A stretch of 64,000 nucleotides of DNA from a virus, in IMG/VR virus record IMGVR_UViG_3300020183_000059, positions 1-64,000 of that record; one strand, written 5' to 3'. Shown piece by piece: positions 8,399-17,374 of this stretch. The first letter of the stretch is position 1; each line of letters opens with the position of its first letter. The translations under genes and the position numbers were made by a program. Under the pieces are notes generated by a model, which did no database searches, was not told the origin of the DNA, and saw only the letters and a list, made by a program, of their open reading frames with translations.

Positions 8399-8636
8399 AA
8401 TGAATTTTTCTTTGACTCTAGAAGAAAAGCTACTTACATATAAACAGACAAAAAAATCTTTTGAAAAAGATTTAATACAAAGATTGTGCGCAATAGGTAA
8501 AGATCCAGAAAGTTTTGATATAGATAATTTTATTCCAGAGGAAGATAAAATGTCTGAATTTTATATAAAAGAATTAATTTTAAAAATTAAAAAAGTAGAA
8601 GAAAAAATTAAAGAATTATCCAATTTAATTAATTAA
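8391..8636 (+). CDS. Small charged helical protein, paralogue B
   Basis: This 81-residue protein resembles the preceding one: an N-terminal helix, an acidic loop (KDPESFDIDNFIPEED, about 42-57), then a Lys/Glu-rich coiled-coil-like helix (62-80). The start could be ATG 8391 (overlapping the previous gene by 8 bases) or ATG 8400. It is more basic overall than paralogue A, so the pair could form a heterodimer. Function unknown. Confidence 0.6.
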   Translation: MNKMNFSLTLEEKLLTYKQTKKSFEKDLIQRLCAIGKDPESFDIDNFIPEEDKMSEFYIKELILKIKKVEEKIKELSNLIN

Positions 8637-8655
8637 AAGGAAGATTAAATTTTCA

Positions 8656-9867
8656 ATGATTTATAAAAATGTAGAAAATTACGATCCATCGCTATATGCA
8701 TGTTATGCCATAACTGATATTAAAGAAGATTTTGGCATATATACAGTTCATTCAAGTGGTCTAAAAGAGTTATTTCATTATGATTTATATGAAATTGAAG
8801 ATCATGTTCTAATAGCCTTTACAAAAATGTTTTTTTTCAAAACTGAATTTGTTTATAGAATTAAATCAGAAAATTATTCACAAGATATAAACGCTGAAAC
8901 ATTTGAGTCACTTGAGGATATTCTAAGTGGAGATTACGATAAAGAGTCTCACACTTTTATACTTCACAACTCCGTTGCTAATGTATCAGAAGATGAACAT
9001 GGTGAATGGTTTGGGTCAGCCATAGATCCAAAGAGAAGATGTGATTTGATCGATGATAACTATGCATCTATGCCGTTCGCAGATGCTAATAAAGAAGGTG
9101 CACCAGATATTGTAGATAGAGATTATCTTGGAAATGACGGCGTACTTGGTTGGCAGTTGGTTTTAGCATCAATGTCTAACCTTTATATTGCAAAATTAAC
9201 ACATGGATCAATTACTGATAGGGCGTATAAAGATTGGCCAGGTAGAGTTTTTATGTCTCAGACTTTCCCACATATTTTAAAAATGGCATATCAATGGTCT
9301 ATCTTGGCGGAAGATCCATGGAATTCAAATGACACAATTGCAATAAAATGCAAAAAAGCATTTCAAGATTGGGATATTCCATCAGATGCAATACAAGAAT
9401 TAATTGATTCTCAGCCAAGTACTGTATTAGAGCATTATTTTAATGGAAATGAAGATCCTAGACAGTCAATAGTTGAGCCAGCTGAGCTTGGTTCAAAATT
9501 CAAAAAATGGTTTATGTTAAACATAAGATACAGAACATTATCTTCATTGTTAGAAAATTTTCCTCTACCAATATCTATTCCACAATCAATTATCGATAAA
9601 GAAAAGGAATTTTTTGAATCTAAGATATATGAATTTGCAGTAAATAACTCACTAGATTTAGAAACAGTTTCAAGTGTTGATATATTGGATATGATATACA
9701 ATTCATCTGACTATTTAGACGATAGAAGAAAAAACAATACTATAGAAGATATTGTTCTTAAATATTTTTCTAGAACAGAAAAAAAATCAGTTAAAAATTA
9801 TTTGAATCAAATTATTCAACCAATGAATTTTTCTGAGCAAGAATCTTCAGAAGAAGAAGATCAGTAA
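8656..9867 (+). CDS. Unknown 403-residue protein of accessory block
   Basis: I do not recognise this protein. It has no signal peptide or membrane segment. Residues 1-85 form a beta-rich start (IYTVHSSGLKELFHYDLYEI). Residues 105-200 carry conserved-looking aromatic and acidic patches (EHGEWFGSAIDPKRRCDL, DYLGNDGVLGWQLVLASMSN, DWPGRVFMSQTF). The C-terminal half is helical and ends in an acidic, Ser/Glu-rich tail. A GGAAGATTAAATT leader precedes the ATG. It lies between the small pair and an oxygenase gene in the same direction, so it probably works with the accessory block. Confidence 0.6.
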   Translation: MIYKNVENYDPSLYACYAITDIKEDFGIYTVHSSGLKELFHYDLYEIEDHVLIAFTKMFFFKTEFVYRIKSENYSQDINAETFESLEDILSGDYDKESHTFILHNSVANVSEDEHGEWFGSAIDPKRRCDLIDDNYASMPFADANKEGAPDIVDRDYLGNDGVLGWQLVLASMSNLYIAKLTHGSITDRAYKDWPGRVFMSQTFPHILKMAYQWSILAEDPWNSNDTIAIKCKKAFQDWDIPSDAIQELIDSQPSTVLEHYFNGNEDPRQSIVEPAELGSKFKKWFMLNIRYRTLSSLLENFPLPISIPQSIIDKEKEFFESKIYEFAVNNSLDLETVSSVDILDMIYNSSDYLDDRRKNNTIEDIVLKYFSRTEKKSVKNYLNQIIQPMNFSEQESSEEEDQ

Positions 9868-9883
9868 AATAATTTCAATTTAC

Positions 9884-10555
9884 ATGTTGATAAAAGACAA
9901 TTGTTTAGATCAAGATACATATGAGGAAGTAATTTCTGACAATCTTTTTTTTCCCGAGATAATGAATTATGGAGAAAAAATAGCAGAACATCTAAATTCA
10001 TATCATGATGAAAAAAGCGACTGCTTTGCCCCATACATGTTTTGGGATGGCTGGTGGAGAACTCCAGCTAATACTTTAAAGAAAAAAGTTATCCAATCTT
10101 TATGGAAAGATCTAATGATTTGGGATCTAAATGATATTTTGGGATTTGAATATTGGACAAGAACTTATCTTCCAGGACAATATTTAGACATTCATGTAGA
10201 TGAAGATACATTTCTTTACGCAGAATCAAAAATTTTTAAAGGACCAATATATGGTTGTGTTTTTTATGGCAAAGAAAATGAAGATGGTGGATTTTTAGAA
10301 ATTCATAAAAAAACATTAGAAGATGGCAAAAAAAATATACTAGAAAAAAAATATATTAAAAAATATATATCTTTAAAAAAAGATAGAGAAAAAATAGCCT
10401 ACAAAGGAAATAGAGCTATTTTTTTTGATGCCGGTCATGTATTACACAATACAGTTGGGTCAAAGTCTGGAATAAGACAAGTGCTTGTTGTTAATCTTTG
10501 GCATAAGGATAATCCACCTCTAGCATTATCTAATGGAAGTTTCTATTACGAATAG
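9884..10555 (+). CDS. 2OG-Fe(II) oxygenase, divergent
   Basis: This 223-residue protein has RTYLPGQYLDIHVDEDT with H104-x-D106 as the iron pair, GGFLEIH at 135-141, AIFFDAGHVLHNTV with H185 or H188 as the third ligand, and R198 in SGIRQ for 2-oxoglutarate. A Lys-rich insertion (143-172) lies between the two core halves. It lacks the YFNDDYEGGE strand of its neighbours (VFYGKENEDGGF instead), so it belongs to a different branch. Substrate unknown. Confidence 0.7.
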   Translation: MLIKDNCLDQDTYEEVISDNLFFPEIMNYGEKIAEHLNSYHDEKSDCFAPYMFWDGWWRTPANTLKKKVIQSLWKDLMIWDLNDILGFEYWTRTYLPGQYLDIHVDEDTFLYAESKIFKGPIYGCVFYGKENEDGGFLEIHKKTLEDGKKNILEKKYIKKYISLKKDREKIAYKGNRAIFFDAGHVLHNTVGSKSGIRQVLVVNLWHKDNPPLALSNGSFYYE

Positions 10556-10562
10556 GACTTTG

Positions 10563-10571
10563 TGATATAAT
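10563..10571 (+). promoter_or_regulatory. Extended -10 promoter, possibly leaderless
   Basis: TG-a-TATAAT is a perfect extended -10 element. It ends eight bases before the ATG at 10579, so transcription would start at or near the A of that ATG, giving a leaderless message. No clear -35 box. Confidence 0.45.
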
Positions 10572-10578
10572 TATATCT

Positions 10579-10887
10579 ATGGATGAATATAATAAAAATT
10601 TTTTAGGTAAATGGAATCTTAAAATAGATACACCATTTGGAGAAGAAGAATGTTATTTTGATATATCTATATTAGATAATATAGCTCATTATAAAATATA
10701 TAATGAAAAAGGCTTTGTTAATCTTCAGCAAAAAAATAACACAAAAAATTTCATAATGCTGGTTGGAAAAACTGAATTCCCCATACCTTGTACATTGACC
10801 ATGAACCTATCGTTGGATGATGATAATCTTTTTGGTCAAATAAAAGTTGACAATTATTTACAAGTAAATTTTGTTGGAGAAAAATAA
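10579..10887 (+). CDS. Small beta-barrel-like protein
   Basis: This 102-residue protein is predicted to be mostly beta strand. The opening FLGKWNLKIDTPFGEEE and the closing DDNLFGQIKVDNY plus NFVGEK resemble small lipocalin-like barrels that bind hydrophobic ligands. That resemblance is weak and from pattern only. There is no ribosome site, and an extended -10 element ends just upstream, so the message may be leaderless. The last base of its stop is the first base of the next ATG. Confidence 0.5.
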   Translation: MDEYNKNFLGKWNLKIDTPFGEEECYFDISILDNIAHYKIYNEKGFVNLQQKNNTKNFIMLVGKTEFPIPCTLTMNLSLDDDNLFGQIKVDNYLQVNFVGEK

Positions 10888-11501
10888 TGTCTGTTTATGA
10901 TATACAAATAAATTCTATTACTGGTGAAAATAATTATCTATCTAATTTTCGTGGTAAAATTACTTTAATGGTCAATATATCTAGTAAGTATGGATATAGT
11001 CCACAATGCTCAAAGTTTTGGTCCTACGCAAGAACATGTAGACAATTATGGCAACTACAACACGTACATGAAGAATTTAAAGACAGAGGCTTTTCTGTAT
11101 TGGGATTTCCATGTAACCAATTTGGCTTTATGGAACCAGGAACTAATGAAGAAATTGATAATTTTATAAAAGATAATTATTCATTTGTTACTTTTCCAAT
11201 TCTAGAAAAAGTTGAAGTAAATGGAAAAAATGAGCACCCATTATTTTCAGCCTTAAAAGGTTATGAAAAAAGAGCATATTCCGATAGTAAAGCAGACGCT
11301 TCTGATCAAGCAATAATGGGGCAAAATTTAGCAGGGCAAGCTATAGCTAGGATATCTCATAATTATGAAAAGTTCTTAGTAAGTAGAGATGGCATTATGA
11401 TGTCTAGATTCAATTGGCAAGATATGCCTCTAGATACAATTCCCAGAATTCAAGGTGCAGGATGGACAGTAAGAGAAGCAATAGATGAGGTCTTAGGATA
11501 A
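10887..11501 (+). CDS. Glutathione-peroxidase-fold protein 2, catalytic Cys replaced
   Basis: This 204-residue protein is clearly of the glutathione peroxidase family: NISSKYGYSPQC aligns with NVASxCGxTPQY, and GFSVLGFPCNQFG is exact for the second motif (C76, Q78). HNYEKFLVSRDG matches the third. The catalytic Cys or selenocysteine position is Tyr (Y35, codon TAT) and the conserved Trp is His. A 16-residue insertion (CSKFWSYARTCRQLWQ) follows the first motif and adds two Cys. The normal peroxidase mechanism is therefore not possible at the usual site. It may use C76 or the inserted Cys pair, or be a non-catalytic partner. Start and stop each overlap a neighbour by one base. Confidence 0.75.
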   Translation: MSVYDIQINSITGENNYLSNFRGKITLMVNISSKYGYSPQCSKFWSYARTCRQLWQLQHVHEEFKDRGFSVLGFPCNQFGFMEPGTNEEIDNFIKDNYSFVTFPILEKVEVNGKNEHPLFSALKGYEKRAYSDSKADASDQAIMGQNLAGQAIARISHNYEKFLVSRDGIMMSRFNWQDMPLDTIPRIQGAGWTVREAIDEVLG

Positions 11502-12619
11502 TGGAAGATAACAAAGAATTCTTCTTAAGAGATGAGTCTAGAATGAGTTCAGAAGCATATCCAGTGTCTCCAGAGTTTGATAAAAATGTTATCAATGAAA
11601 TAGCTAAGCTTGAGACAGAAGAACTTGCGCCAGGTATCATAGTTGTAAAAAACGCCTTTGAAATTGATCAAAATCTTATTCTGAGCCACATAGACGAAAG
11701 AGCACAAAAGGCCCATGAATCCAGATGGAATTACAAAGAAATAGATGGTGTAACTTATGGAATTAACGAAGATGGTTTTAGGTATCGAATGGAAGATGTT
11801 CCAGCAGCACCAGTTAGAATACTTGATCCTGTAAATCCAAATACAAAAGAGAAAATAAAAAATTTCTTTATCTATTTAGAAGATCAAATATACAAAAGTC
11901 TTATTAAATATATAGACTACTATCCTTTGATGATAGGTTCAATTTGGTGGAAAACTAGAGGTCATATTCTTAGATATGGTGATGGTGGAATATTGGGTTG
12001 TCACGCAGATAACGACACAAACTATAAGGTTACTAAAGGTATTAGATATATGCCTAAGGGGATGGTTGCCTCTCGTCAAACATGTGGTGCATTAATTTAT
12101 TTAAACGATTGTGTTGACTCAGAGGAAGAATTAAATGGAAAGAATTTTACTGGTGGAAATTTAAGATTTGTACACTTAAAAATTTCTTATAAACCAAAAA
12201 AGGGAGATATAATATTTTTTCCAACAAATTATGTTGCAGCTCATGACGTAGAAAGAATGGGAAAAGGAGTTAGATATTCCTATTTAACCTTTTTTGGACA
12301 AGGATCTTCAGACCAATCGTGTAATATAGTTATCACTGAGCCAAAAGAGAGTTTTGAATGGTGCCCACCAGTTTGGTTGAACAATATTTATGATGATTAT
12401 GAAATGTATTGTAGAACAGAATATTCTAGATGGGAGACTAAAGCTGAACAATTTGGTCTAGAAGCAGGATGGAATCCAGTGTATCAGGGTAGGGAGGTTA
12501 CTCAATATGGTCAAAGTCACGATACAATTACTTTTGAAGATAATGATTTAATGAATAAAGAACCCCAAGCTGTTGATCTTCCAGAAGGACCATGTGGAAC
12601 AGAACCAAAATTGGTGTAA
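11501..12619 (+). CDS. 2OG-Fe(II) oxygenase, large type, paralogue 1 of 4
   Basis: This is the first of four tandem paralogues (11501-15247) with a shared plan: an N-terminal cap, an SIWWKTRGHI-type motif, then the core. The product has 372 residues. H168-x-D170 is in GCHADND, LIYLNDCVDSEEEL precedes a TGGNLRF strand, H248 is in AAHDV and R258 in GVRYS. KPKKGDIIFFPTNY (231-244) is the family's last core strand. It has the longest C-terminal tail of the four (about 100 residues). The ATG shares its A with the previous stop. Likely a protein or glycan hydroxylase. Confidence 0.85.
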   Translation: MEDNKEFFLRDESRMSSEAYPVSPEFDKNVINEIAKLETEELAPGIIVVKNAFEIDQNLILSHIDERAQKAHESRWNYKEIDGVTYGINEDGFRYRMEDVPAAPVRILDPVNPNTKEKIKNFFIYLEDQIYKSLIKYIDYYPLMIGSIWWKTRGHILRYGDGGILGCHADNDTNYKVTKGIRYMPKGMVASRQTCGALIYLNDCVDSEEELNGKNFTGGNLRFVHLKISYKPKKGDIIFFPTNYVAAHDVERMGKGVRYSYLTFFGQGSSDQSCNIVITEPKESFEWCPPVWLNNIYDDYEMYCRTEYSRWETKAEQFGLEAGWNPVYQGREVTQYGQSHDTITFEDNDLMNKEPQAVDLPEGPCGTEPKLV

Positions 12620-12625
12620 AATTAT

Positions 12626-13561
12626 ATGTTTGATGTTAAAGAAGATAATATAGAAAAACACGACATGGGAATCATTCTGTTTAAGAATGTTATACCAATG
12701 GAAGATTATTCTTTTATAATAGATTTTGCAGCCTCACTAAGACAAACAGCGCTTGAGCAAGATTTTACTTACATAAAAGATGAAGATGAAAATCCTCTGT
12801 ATGCAATAAACAGAAGCGGTCATAGATATTCATTAGAGGACATTAACATATCGTGCAACCACATAATGAATTTTCTTGAAGATAAAACATTAGATAGTAA
12901 ATATTTTAAATTTTTTAAGATATGTGAAGAAGTTTTGTACAACTGTATGTTGAGATATGTGGAATTTTTTCCAATGATGATCCCATGTTTGTGGTGGAGA
13001 ACTCAGGGCCATATAGTTGGATATGGCCCTGGCGCAAAGTTTGGTATACATTGTGATAATGATGTTAATTATCAGCCAGGAGCAGAACCAGATCAGCAAC
13101 TTGCTATCAGAAATGTTCTTGGTGGTTTAATTTATTTTAATAATTCTGTTGAATCTGTTGAACTAATCAAAAATAATTATGATTACGTTGGTGGCGAAAT
13201 ATACTTTCCTTATGCAGACTATAAATATTCTCCAAAAGCTGGAGATGTTCTTATGTTTCCTTCTAATTATTTGGGCACACACAGAGTGCTTGAATGTCAA
13301 CATGGAGAAAGATATGCATATGTTGGATATTTTGCGCAAGGATCAAACGATGAAAAAGTCGGAGTAAATATAAGGCAGCCTTCTGATGTAATAGATAGTG
13401 GTCAAGTCTGGATGCCATCCATAATGGATGATTATATTGACCATCTTAAAAAAAGAAATATTGATATATACTCAGAAAAAAATACGTATTTAACTGAAGC
13501 AGTTAAAAGACCCATGACAAGTCATGATACCAATAGGGAAATTATAAAAAATGTTATTTAA
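12626..13561 (+). CDS. 2OG-Fe(II) oxygenase, large type, paralogue 2 of 4
   Basis: The product has 311 residues. PCLWWRTQGHI marks the shared pre-core motif. H142-x-D144 is in GIHCDND, followed by LGGLIYFNNSVESVEL, VGGEIYFPYADYKYSPKAGD, H219 in GTHRV and R229 in GERYA. All iron and 2OG ligands are present, so it should be active. It starts six bases after the previous stop and ends 11 bases inside the next gene, consistent with one polycistronic message. The N-terminal cap differs from paralogue 1, suggesting a different substrate. Confidence 0.85.
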   Translation: MFDVKEDNIEKHDMGIILFKNVIPMEDYSFIIDFAASLRQTALEQDFTYIKDEDENPLYAINRSGHRYSLEDINISCNHIMNFLEDKTLDSKYFKFFKICEEVLYNCMLRYVEFFPMMIPCLWWRTQGHIVGYGPGAKFGIHCDNDVNYQPGAEPDQQLAIRNVLGGLIYFNNSVESVELIKNNYDYVGGEIYFPYADYKYSPKAGDVLMFPSNYLGTHRVLECQHGERYAYVGYFAQGSNDEKVGVNIRQPSDVIDSGQVWMPSIMDDYIDHLKKRNIDIYSEKNTYLTEAVKRPMTSHDTNREIIKNVI

Positions 13562-14432
13562 TAAAGTTGATCCTAAAAATCTTGGTGGTGGAGTAGTTCT
13601 TTTTGAAAACTGTATTCAATTAGACTGGGATTATTTAATTAAAAAATCAGATCAATTAATCCAAGAGGAATGGTCTGATATGTATAGCCCTGGAATAGAT
13701 CCAGAAACTGGTGAAGAAATATATGTTAATAAAAGTGGTTACTTCTTCAATAAAACAAGTATAGACTTAATGCCAAAGAGAGCTAGTTCAATACATTATA
13801 AAGATGACTCAAATGTAAAAGAAATTCTAAACTTTTTAGAACAATGTAAAGATAAGTGCCTCCTACAATATCTGGAAATTTTTCCTCTAGCGTATAAATG
13901 TATTTGGTGGAAAGTAAAAGGTCATATATTGCAGTATCCAAAAAATGTGTATCTTGGTTCTCATTCTGATATAAGCGCAGACTATATATATGGAATATTA
14001 GAACCAAAAGATCAATTAGCTTTAAGAAATGTCCTCACTAGTTTAGTCTATTTCAATGATTCTGTTGATAACGAAGAGGATTTAAATAGTCAAAATTATA
14101 CTGGTGGTCATCATTACTTTAATTACTTAAATATAGATTATTCTCCTAAAAAGGGAGATATAATAATGTTTCCATCGAATTATATGGCAGCTCATGAAGT
14201 GAAACCAGTTACCAATGGGTTCAGATATAGTTATCTAGGTTGGTATAGTCAAGGAACTCCAAATCCAGCAGTGCACGAATATGTTGCAGACCCCGTTACC
14301 GAACCAGAGTTGGCAGAAAAGGCGACTAACGTATATATGTCAACGCTTAGAGAGGATTTTCAGAGATACCTTAAAGAATGTGGGTATTCAGAAAACTCTG
14401 AACAATATTATATTACTAAGTCAAATTACTAA
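13551..14432 (+). CDS. 2OG-Fe(II) oxygenase, large type, paralogue 3 of 4
   Basis: The product has 293 residues. CIWWKVKGHI is the shared motif; H138-x-D140 is in GSHSD, LVYFNDSVDNEEDL follows, then TGGHHYFNYLNIDYSPKKGD, H215 in AAHEV and R225 in GFRYS. The strand that normally reads GGE reads GGH here; no iron ligand is lost. The C-terminal 55 residues are helical. It overlaps the previous gene by 11 bases. Confidence 0.85.
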   Translation: MLFNKVDPKNLGGGVVLFENCIQLDWDYLIKKSDQLIQEEWSDMYSPGIDPETGEEIYVNKSGYFFNKTSIDLMPKRASSIHYKDDSNVKEILNFLEQCKDKCLLQYLEIFPLAYKCIWWKVKGHILQYPKNVYLGSHSDISADYIYGILEPKDQLALRNVLTSLVYFNDSVDNEEDLNSQNYTGGHHYFNYLNIDYSPKKGDIIMFPSNYMAAHEVKPVTNGFRYSYLGWYSQGTPNPAVHEYVADPVTEPELAEKATNVYMSTLREDFQRYLKECGYSENSEQYYITKSNY

Positions 14433-14440
14433 GGAAAATT

Positions 14441-15247
14441 ATGAAGTCAAGACATATTGGAATGGGAGTTGTAATTTGCGAAGACGTTATTGATATAGAT
14501 CAAGATTTTTTGTTTGAATATATAAATTGGATTCGCAAAAATCAAGAAGATACATTTACTTACCACGAAGAAAATGGAGTAAAGTATGCAGTTAATAAAA
14601 CTGGATTTAAGTTTAAATTAGAAGATGTACAACAAGCGCCCCAGAGATATCTAGACACTAAAGGCCAAAATTTTTATACAGAAACACCAAAGGAATATAT
14701 TAATTTTGTAGACAATTTAGAAAATGCAGTTTATGATGCTTTAGTAGAATATTGCTGTTATTTCCCTGATGCAGCGACTACTTCATGGTGGAGACCAACT
14801 GGTCATATAGCTGGATATGAAAATGGTCAAAGAATAGGACCACACTGTGACGATCAGGTACCATATGAGTGGGGTAAAGAAACGGGAAATCAAGTATCAA
14901 TGCACAATAGCTCAAGTATAAATCTCTATCTTAATGACTGCGTGTCTAGCGAAAGTGAAATGACTGATTATTCTTACTTGGGTGGACAAATTCATTTTCC
15001 GAATGTTCCATATGTTTATGCACCCAAAAGTGGCAGTGTAGCAATATATCCATCATCATACATGGGAAGGCATGAGGTTTATCCAGTAACATTTGGACAA
15101 AGATATGCATTCTTGAGCATATCTTGCTATGGAACTTCTTTTGAGCAAAAAGAGATTGTTGGACAAGAAAATCCACATAAATTTTGGATGCCAGATATAA
15201 TTAAAGATGTTCATAATAAAATAAATAGTAAAGAATATAAATTGTAA
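14441..15247 (+). CDS. 2OG-Fe(II) oxygenase, large type, paralogue 4 of 4
   Basis: The product has 268 residues, the shortest of the four. TSWWRPTGHI is the shared motif; H135-x-D137 is in GPHCDDQ, INLYLNDCVSSESEM follows, then GGQIHFPNVPYVYAPKSGS, H211 in GRHEV and R221 in GQRYA. A strong AAGGAAAATT ribosome site precedes the ATG. The Asp in KKGD of the other copies is Ser here (PKSGS), a change outside the metal site. It is followed by a methyltransferase-like gene on the same message. Confidence 0.85.
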   Translation: MKSRHIGMGVVICEDVIDIDQDFLFEYINWIRKNQEDTFTYHEENGVKYAVNKTGFKFKLEDVQQAPQRYLDTKGQNFYTETPKEYINFVDNLENAVYDALVEYCCYFPDAATTSWWRPTGHIAGYENGQRIGPHCDDQVPYEWGKETGNQVSMHNSSSINLYLNDCVSSESEMTDYSYLGGQIHFPNVPYVYAPKSGSVAIYPSSYMGRHEVYPVTFGQRYAFLSISCYGTSFEQKEIVGQENPHKFWMPDIIKDVHNKINSKEYKL

Positions 15248-15261
15248 GGTTTGAATATTCT

Positions 15262-15843
15262 ATGTATAAAGGAAGTTCTTCTCAGGAAAAATTTGTAGTA
15301 GAAATTTTTAACGAAAAAAATAATGGTTTTTATGTTGAGCTAGGTGCTTTTGACTCTAAGTTAGGAAGCAACACATTTTACTTAGAATCAAGCTATAATT
15401 GGAGTGGAGTTTCTTTTGAAATTCTAGAAGATAGAAGAAATGAATTTAGCACAAATAGAAAAAATCCTTGTTTTGGTGACGCTTTAAGTTTCAATTATAT
15501 ATCTTATTTTGAAAATAATAATTTTCCAAAACAAATAGACTATTTACAAGTTGATATAGATGCAGGATATCAGCACGATGGAAGACCATTCGGTAACCAC
15601 TACCTAAGTTTATTGGGATTAATATCACTTCCCCTGACTCAATATAGGTTCTCAATAATAACTTTTGAACACGATGCCAATATGTATTTCAGAAATTCTG
15701 CAATGAGGGATGCTCAAAGAGAGATATTGGATAGCTTAGGCTACGCACTGGTTGTAAGGGAAAAACACGAAGATTGGTGGGTTGACCCATCAGTATTTAG
15801 CATTAATGAATTTAGAAAATATTTAAGATGGGAAACACTCTAA
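15262..15843 (+). CDS. FkbM-like methyltransferase
   Basis: This 193-residue protein has the start of a class I SAM-dependent methyltransferase of the FkbM type. NNGFYVELGAFDSKLGSNTF (20-39) is the family's SAM-binding motif with the acidic E26, and NWSGVSFEILEDR (46-58) holds the second acidic strand. QIDYLQVDID (91-100) is the typical third strand. FkbM enzymes O-methylate hydroxyls on sugars or natural products, so pairing with oxygenases suggests hydroxylation followed by methylation; this is inference. The length is slightly below the family's usual one, but no core strand is missing. Confidence 0.7.
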   Translation: MYKGSSSQEKFVVEIFNEKNNGFYVELGAFDSKLGSNTFYLESSYNWSGVSFEILEDRRNEFSTNRKNPCFGDALSFNYISYFENNNFPKQIDYLQVDIDAGYQHDGRPFGNHYLSLLGLISLPLTQYRFSIITFEHDANMYFRNSAMRDAQREILDSLGYALVVREKHEDWWVDPSVFSINEFRKYLRWETL

Positions 15844-16371
15844 ATGTACCCAATGATTATAGTCGACAATATTATTGAGGACAAAAAAGTAACCGAAATT
15901 CAAAACTCAATATTAAATGGTTTTTTTGAAAAAGCTCCAAATAATATTCATTTTGAAAGTTTTGGAATAGAAAAAACATACAATGACTTTAGTTATCTTT
16001 CTACAAAAATAGAATATAATATAAACTTATATTATAAAAAACAAATATTATTTAGTACAGGAAAATCAATAGCAAGATATACTATTGCTAATTTTATAGG
16101 AAGACATAGAGATTGGGAACCAAGCGATCCTTATGTTATAGAAAACAAAAAACCTAGAATAGATTTAGCTTCCGTTTATTATATAAATGATGATTATACT
16201 GGCGGAGAAATATGTTTTTTTAAGTCTAAGGACTCAGATAGGCCTTATTTAGAGATAAAGCCAAAAGCAGGAATGTGCGTTTTTTTTGATTCTAGCGTTT
16301 ATCATGAAACAAGGCCAATAATTTCAGGAGAAAAATACTCCTATACAACTTTTCATCAATTGGCCGATTAA
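15844..16371 (+). CDS. 2OG-Fe(II) oxygenase, short type
   Basis: This 175-residue protein begins immediately after the previous stop. H88-x-D90 is in [24 protein letters not shown] spans 110-126, and [14 protein letters not shown] is the closing strand. H154 is in YHETR. The 2OG-binding Arg position is Lys (K164 in GEKYS), as in the gene at 6104. The [12 protein letters not shown] stretch matches small prolyl-hydroxylase-like phage proteins. Confidence 0.8.
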   Translation: MYPMIIVDNIIEDKKVTEIQNSILNGFFEKAPNNIHFESFGIEKTYNDFSYLSTKIEYNINLYYKKQILFSTGKSIARYTIANFIGRHRDWEPSDPYVIENKKPRIDLASVYYINDDYTGGEICFFKSKDSDRPYLEIKPKAGMCVFFDSSVYHETRPIISGEKYSYTTFHQLAD

Positions 16372-16372
16372 T

Positions 16373-17314
16373 ATGCTACCTTTTGACACCTCCTACACAG
16401 AGATATATCCCTATATATGCGTTTATAGCAATTTGCTTCCCGATACAAATGAACTTGCTAAAACGATGTTCAATTCAGAGGAAGTGAGCAAGAGTGCTAT
16501 ATTCACTGATTGGACTGATTGGTTTATATTTGGAAAATATGCTCACACAAAAAACGAAGAAGAAATAAAAAATTTTTATATTAAAAATATAATCAATTCT
16601 AAAAATTATGATATAGAACTTCATCTAAAAGAAAAAAATCTTCTACAAAGAACTATTGAGTCTAATACAATAGCGATAACAGAATATGCATCTAGAAACA
16701 AGGTGCCACTTCCAAGCAACTGTTTTATTACAAAACCAAATATCGCTAGGTATGATATCAATGTTGATACTGGAGAGAAGAAAACAATGCAATTCCATAC
16801 AGACTATGGGATTGGCGAATGGTATTGGCCAGGAGAAAAGTTTTTACTTACATGCACAACTTACCTTAATGATGATTATGAAGATGGAGAAATTGTCTTC
16901 TTGGTAAAAAATGATATTATTTTTTATAAACCAAAAGCTGGTGACATAATTGTTTTCCCATCCGGTTCTCCTATTTTTCCTGGAGGAGAACCATATTTCC
17001 ATGCAGTTAATATGGTTAAGGGTTCAAGTAAGCTTCTTGTAAGAAACTATCTAAAGCACCGCGTTGGTCCAACTCAAAAATGGATTGATGGTGAACTTAT
17101 TCATGGTAAAGAAAAATGGTATGAAATAGCTAGAAAAAGATCGGAAACACATAATACGGCTAGCATCTATTACGCCGATGATTTAAGTCAAGTATTTTTA
17201 AATGAAATTGATAAAAGTAGAAAAATTAGAAAACTTTGTTCAAGTTTACTGACAGATCTATATCAAATAGATCCTTCGTCTTATGATAGAAAAGAAGATC
17301 TCAATTATGACTGA
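16373..17314 (+). CDS. 2OG-Fe(II) oxygenase, last gene of accessory block
   Basis: The product has 313 residues. H142-x-D144 lies in [24 protein letters not shown] spans 162-177 and [17 protein letters not shown] 184-200. H210 in YFHAVNM is the third ligand; K220 or R224 would bind 2-oxoglutarate. An extra loop (PIFPGGEPY) precedes the distal His. The C-terminal 80 residues are helical and basic. It ends the run of oxygenases, with a gap of about 60 bases before the neck genes. Confidence 0.8.
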   Translation: MLPFDTSYTEIYPYICVYSNLLPDTNELAKTMFNSEEVSKSAIFTDWTDWFIFGKYAHTKNEEEIKNFYIKNIINSKNYDIELHLKEKNLLQRTIESNTIAITEYASRNKVPLPSNCFITKPNIARYDINVDTGEKKTMQFHTDYGIGEWYWPGEKFLLTCTTYLNDDYEDGEIVFLVKNDIIFYKPKAGDIIVFPSGSPIFPGGEPYFHAVNMVKGSSKLLVRNYLKHRVGPTQKWIDGELIHGKEKWYEIARKRSETHNTASIYYADDLSQVFLNEIDKSRKIRKLCSSLLTDLYQIDPSSYDRKEDLNYD

Positions 17315-17315
17315 G

Positions 17316-17338
17316 TTGACATAAGATATACGTATACT
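17316..17338 (+). promoter_or_regulatory. Weak promoter-like site before structural genes
   Basis: A consensus TTGACA (17316-17321) is followed after only 11 bases by TATACT (17333-17338). That spacing is too short for a normal sigma70 promoter, and the 17-base alternative (ATTTAA) is poor. A promoter is expected at this module border, but the boxes are uncertain. Confidence 0.25.
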
Positions 17339-17374
17339 ATTTAAGCATAAAACTAATATTTTAGGATCTGGAAT

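Noticed and set aside
17316-17344. Strong sigma70 promoter before the neck genes
   Set aside because: TTGACA is perfect, but no good -10 box lies at 16-18 bases; listed only as a weak site.
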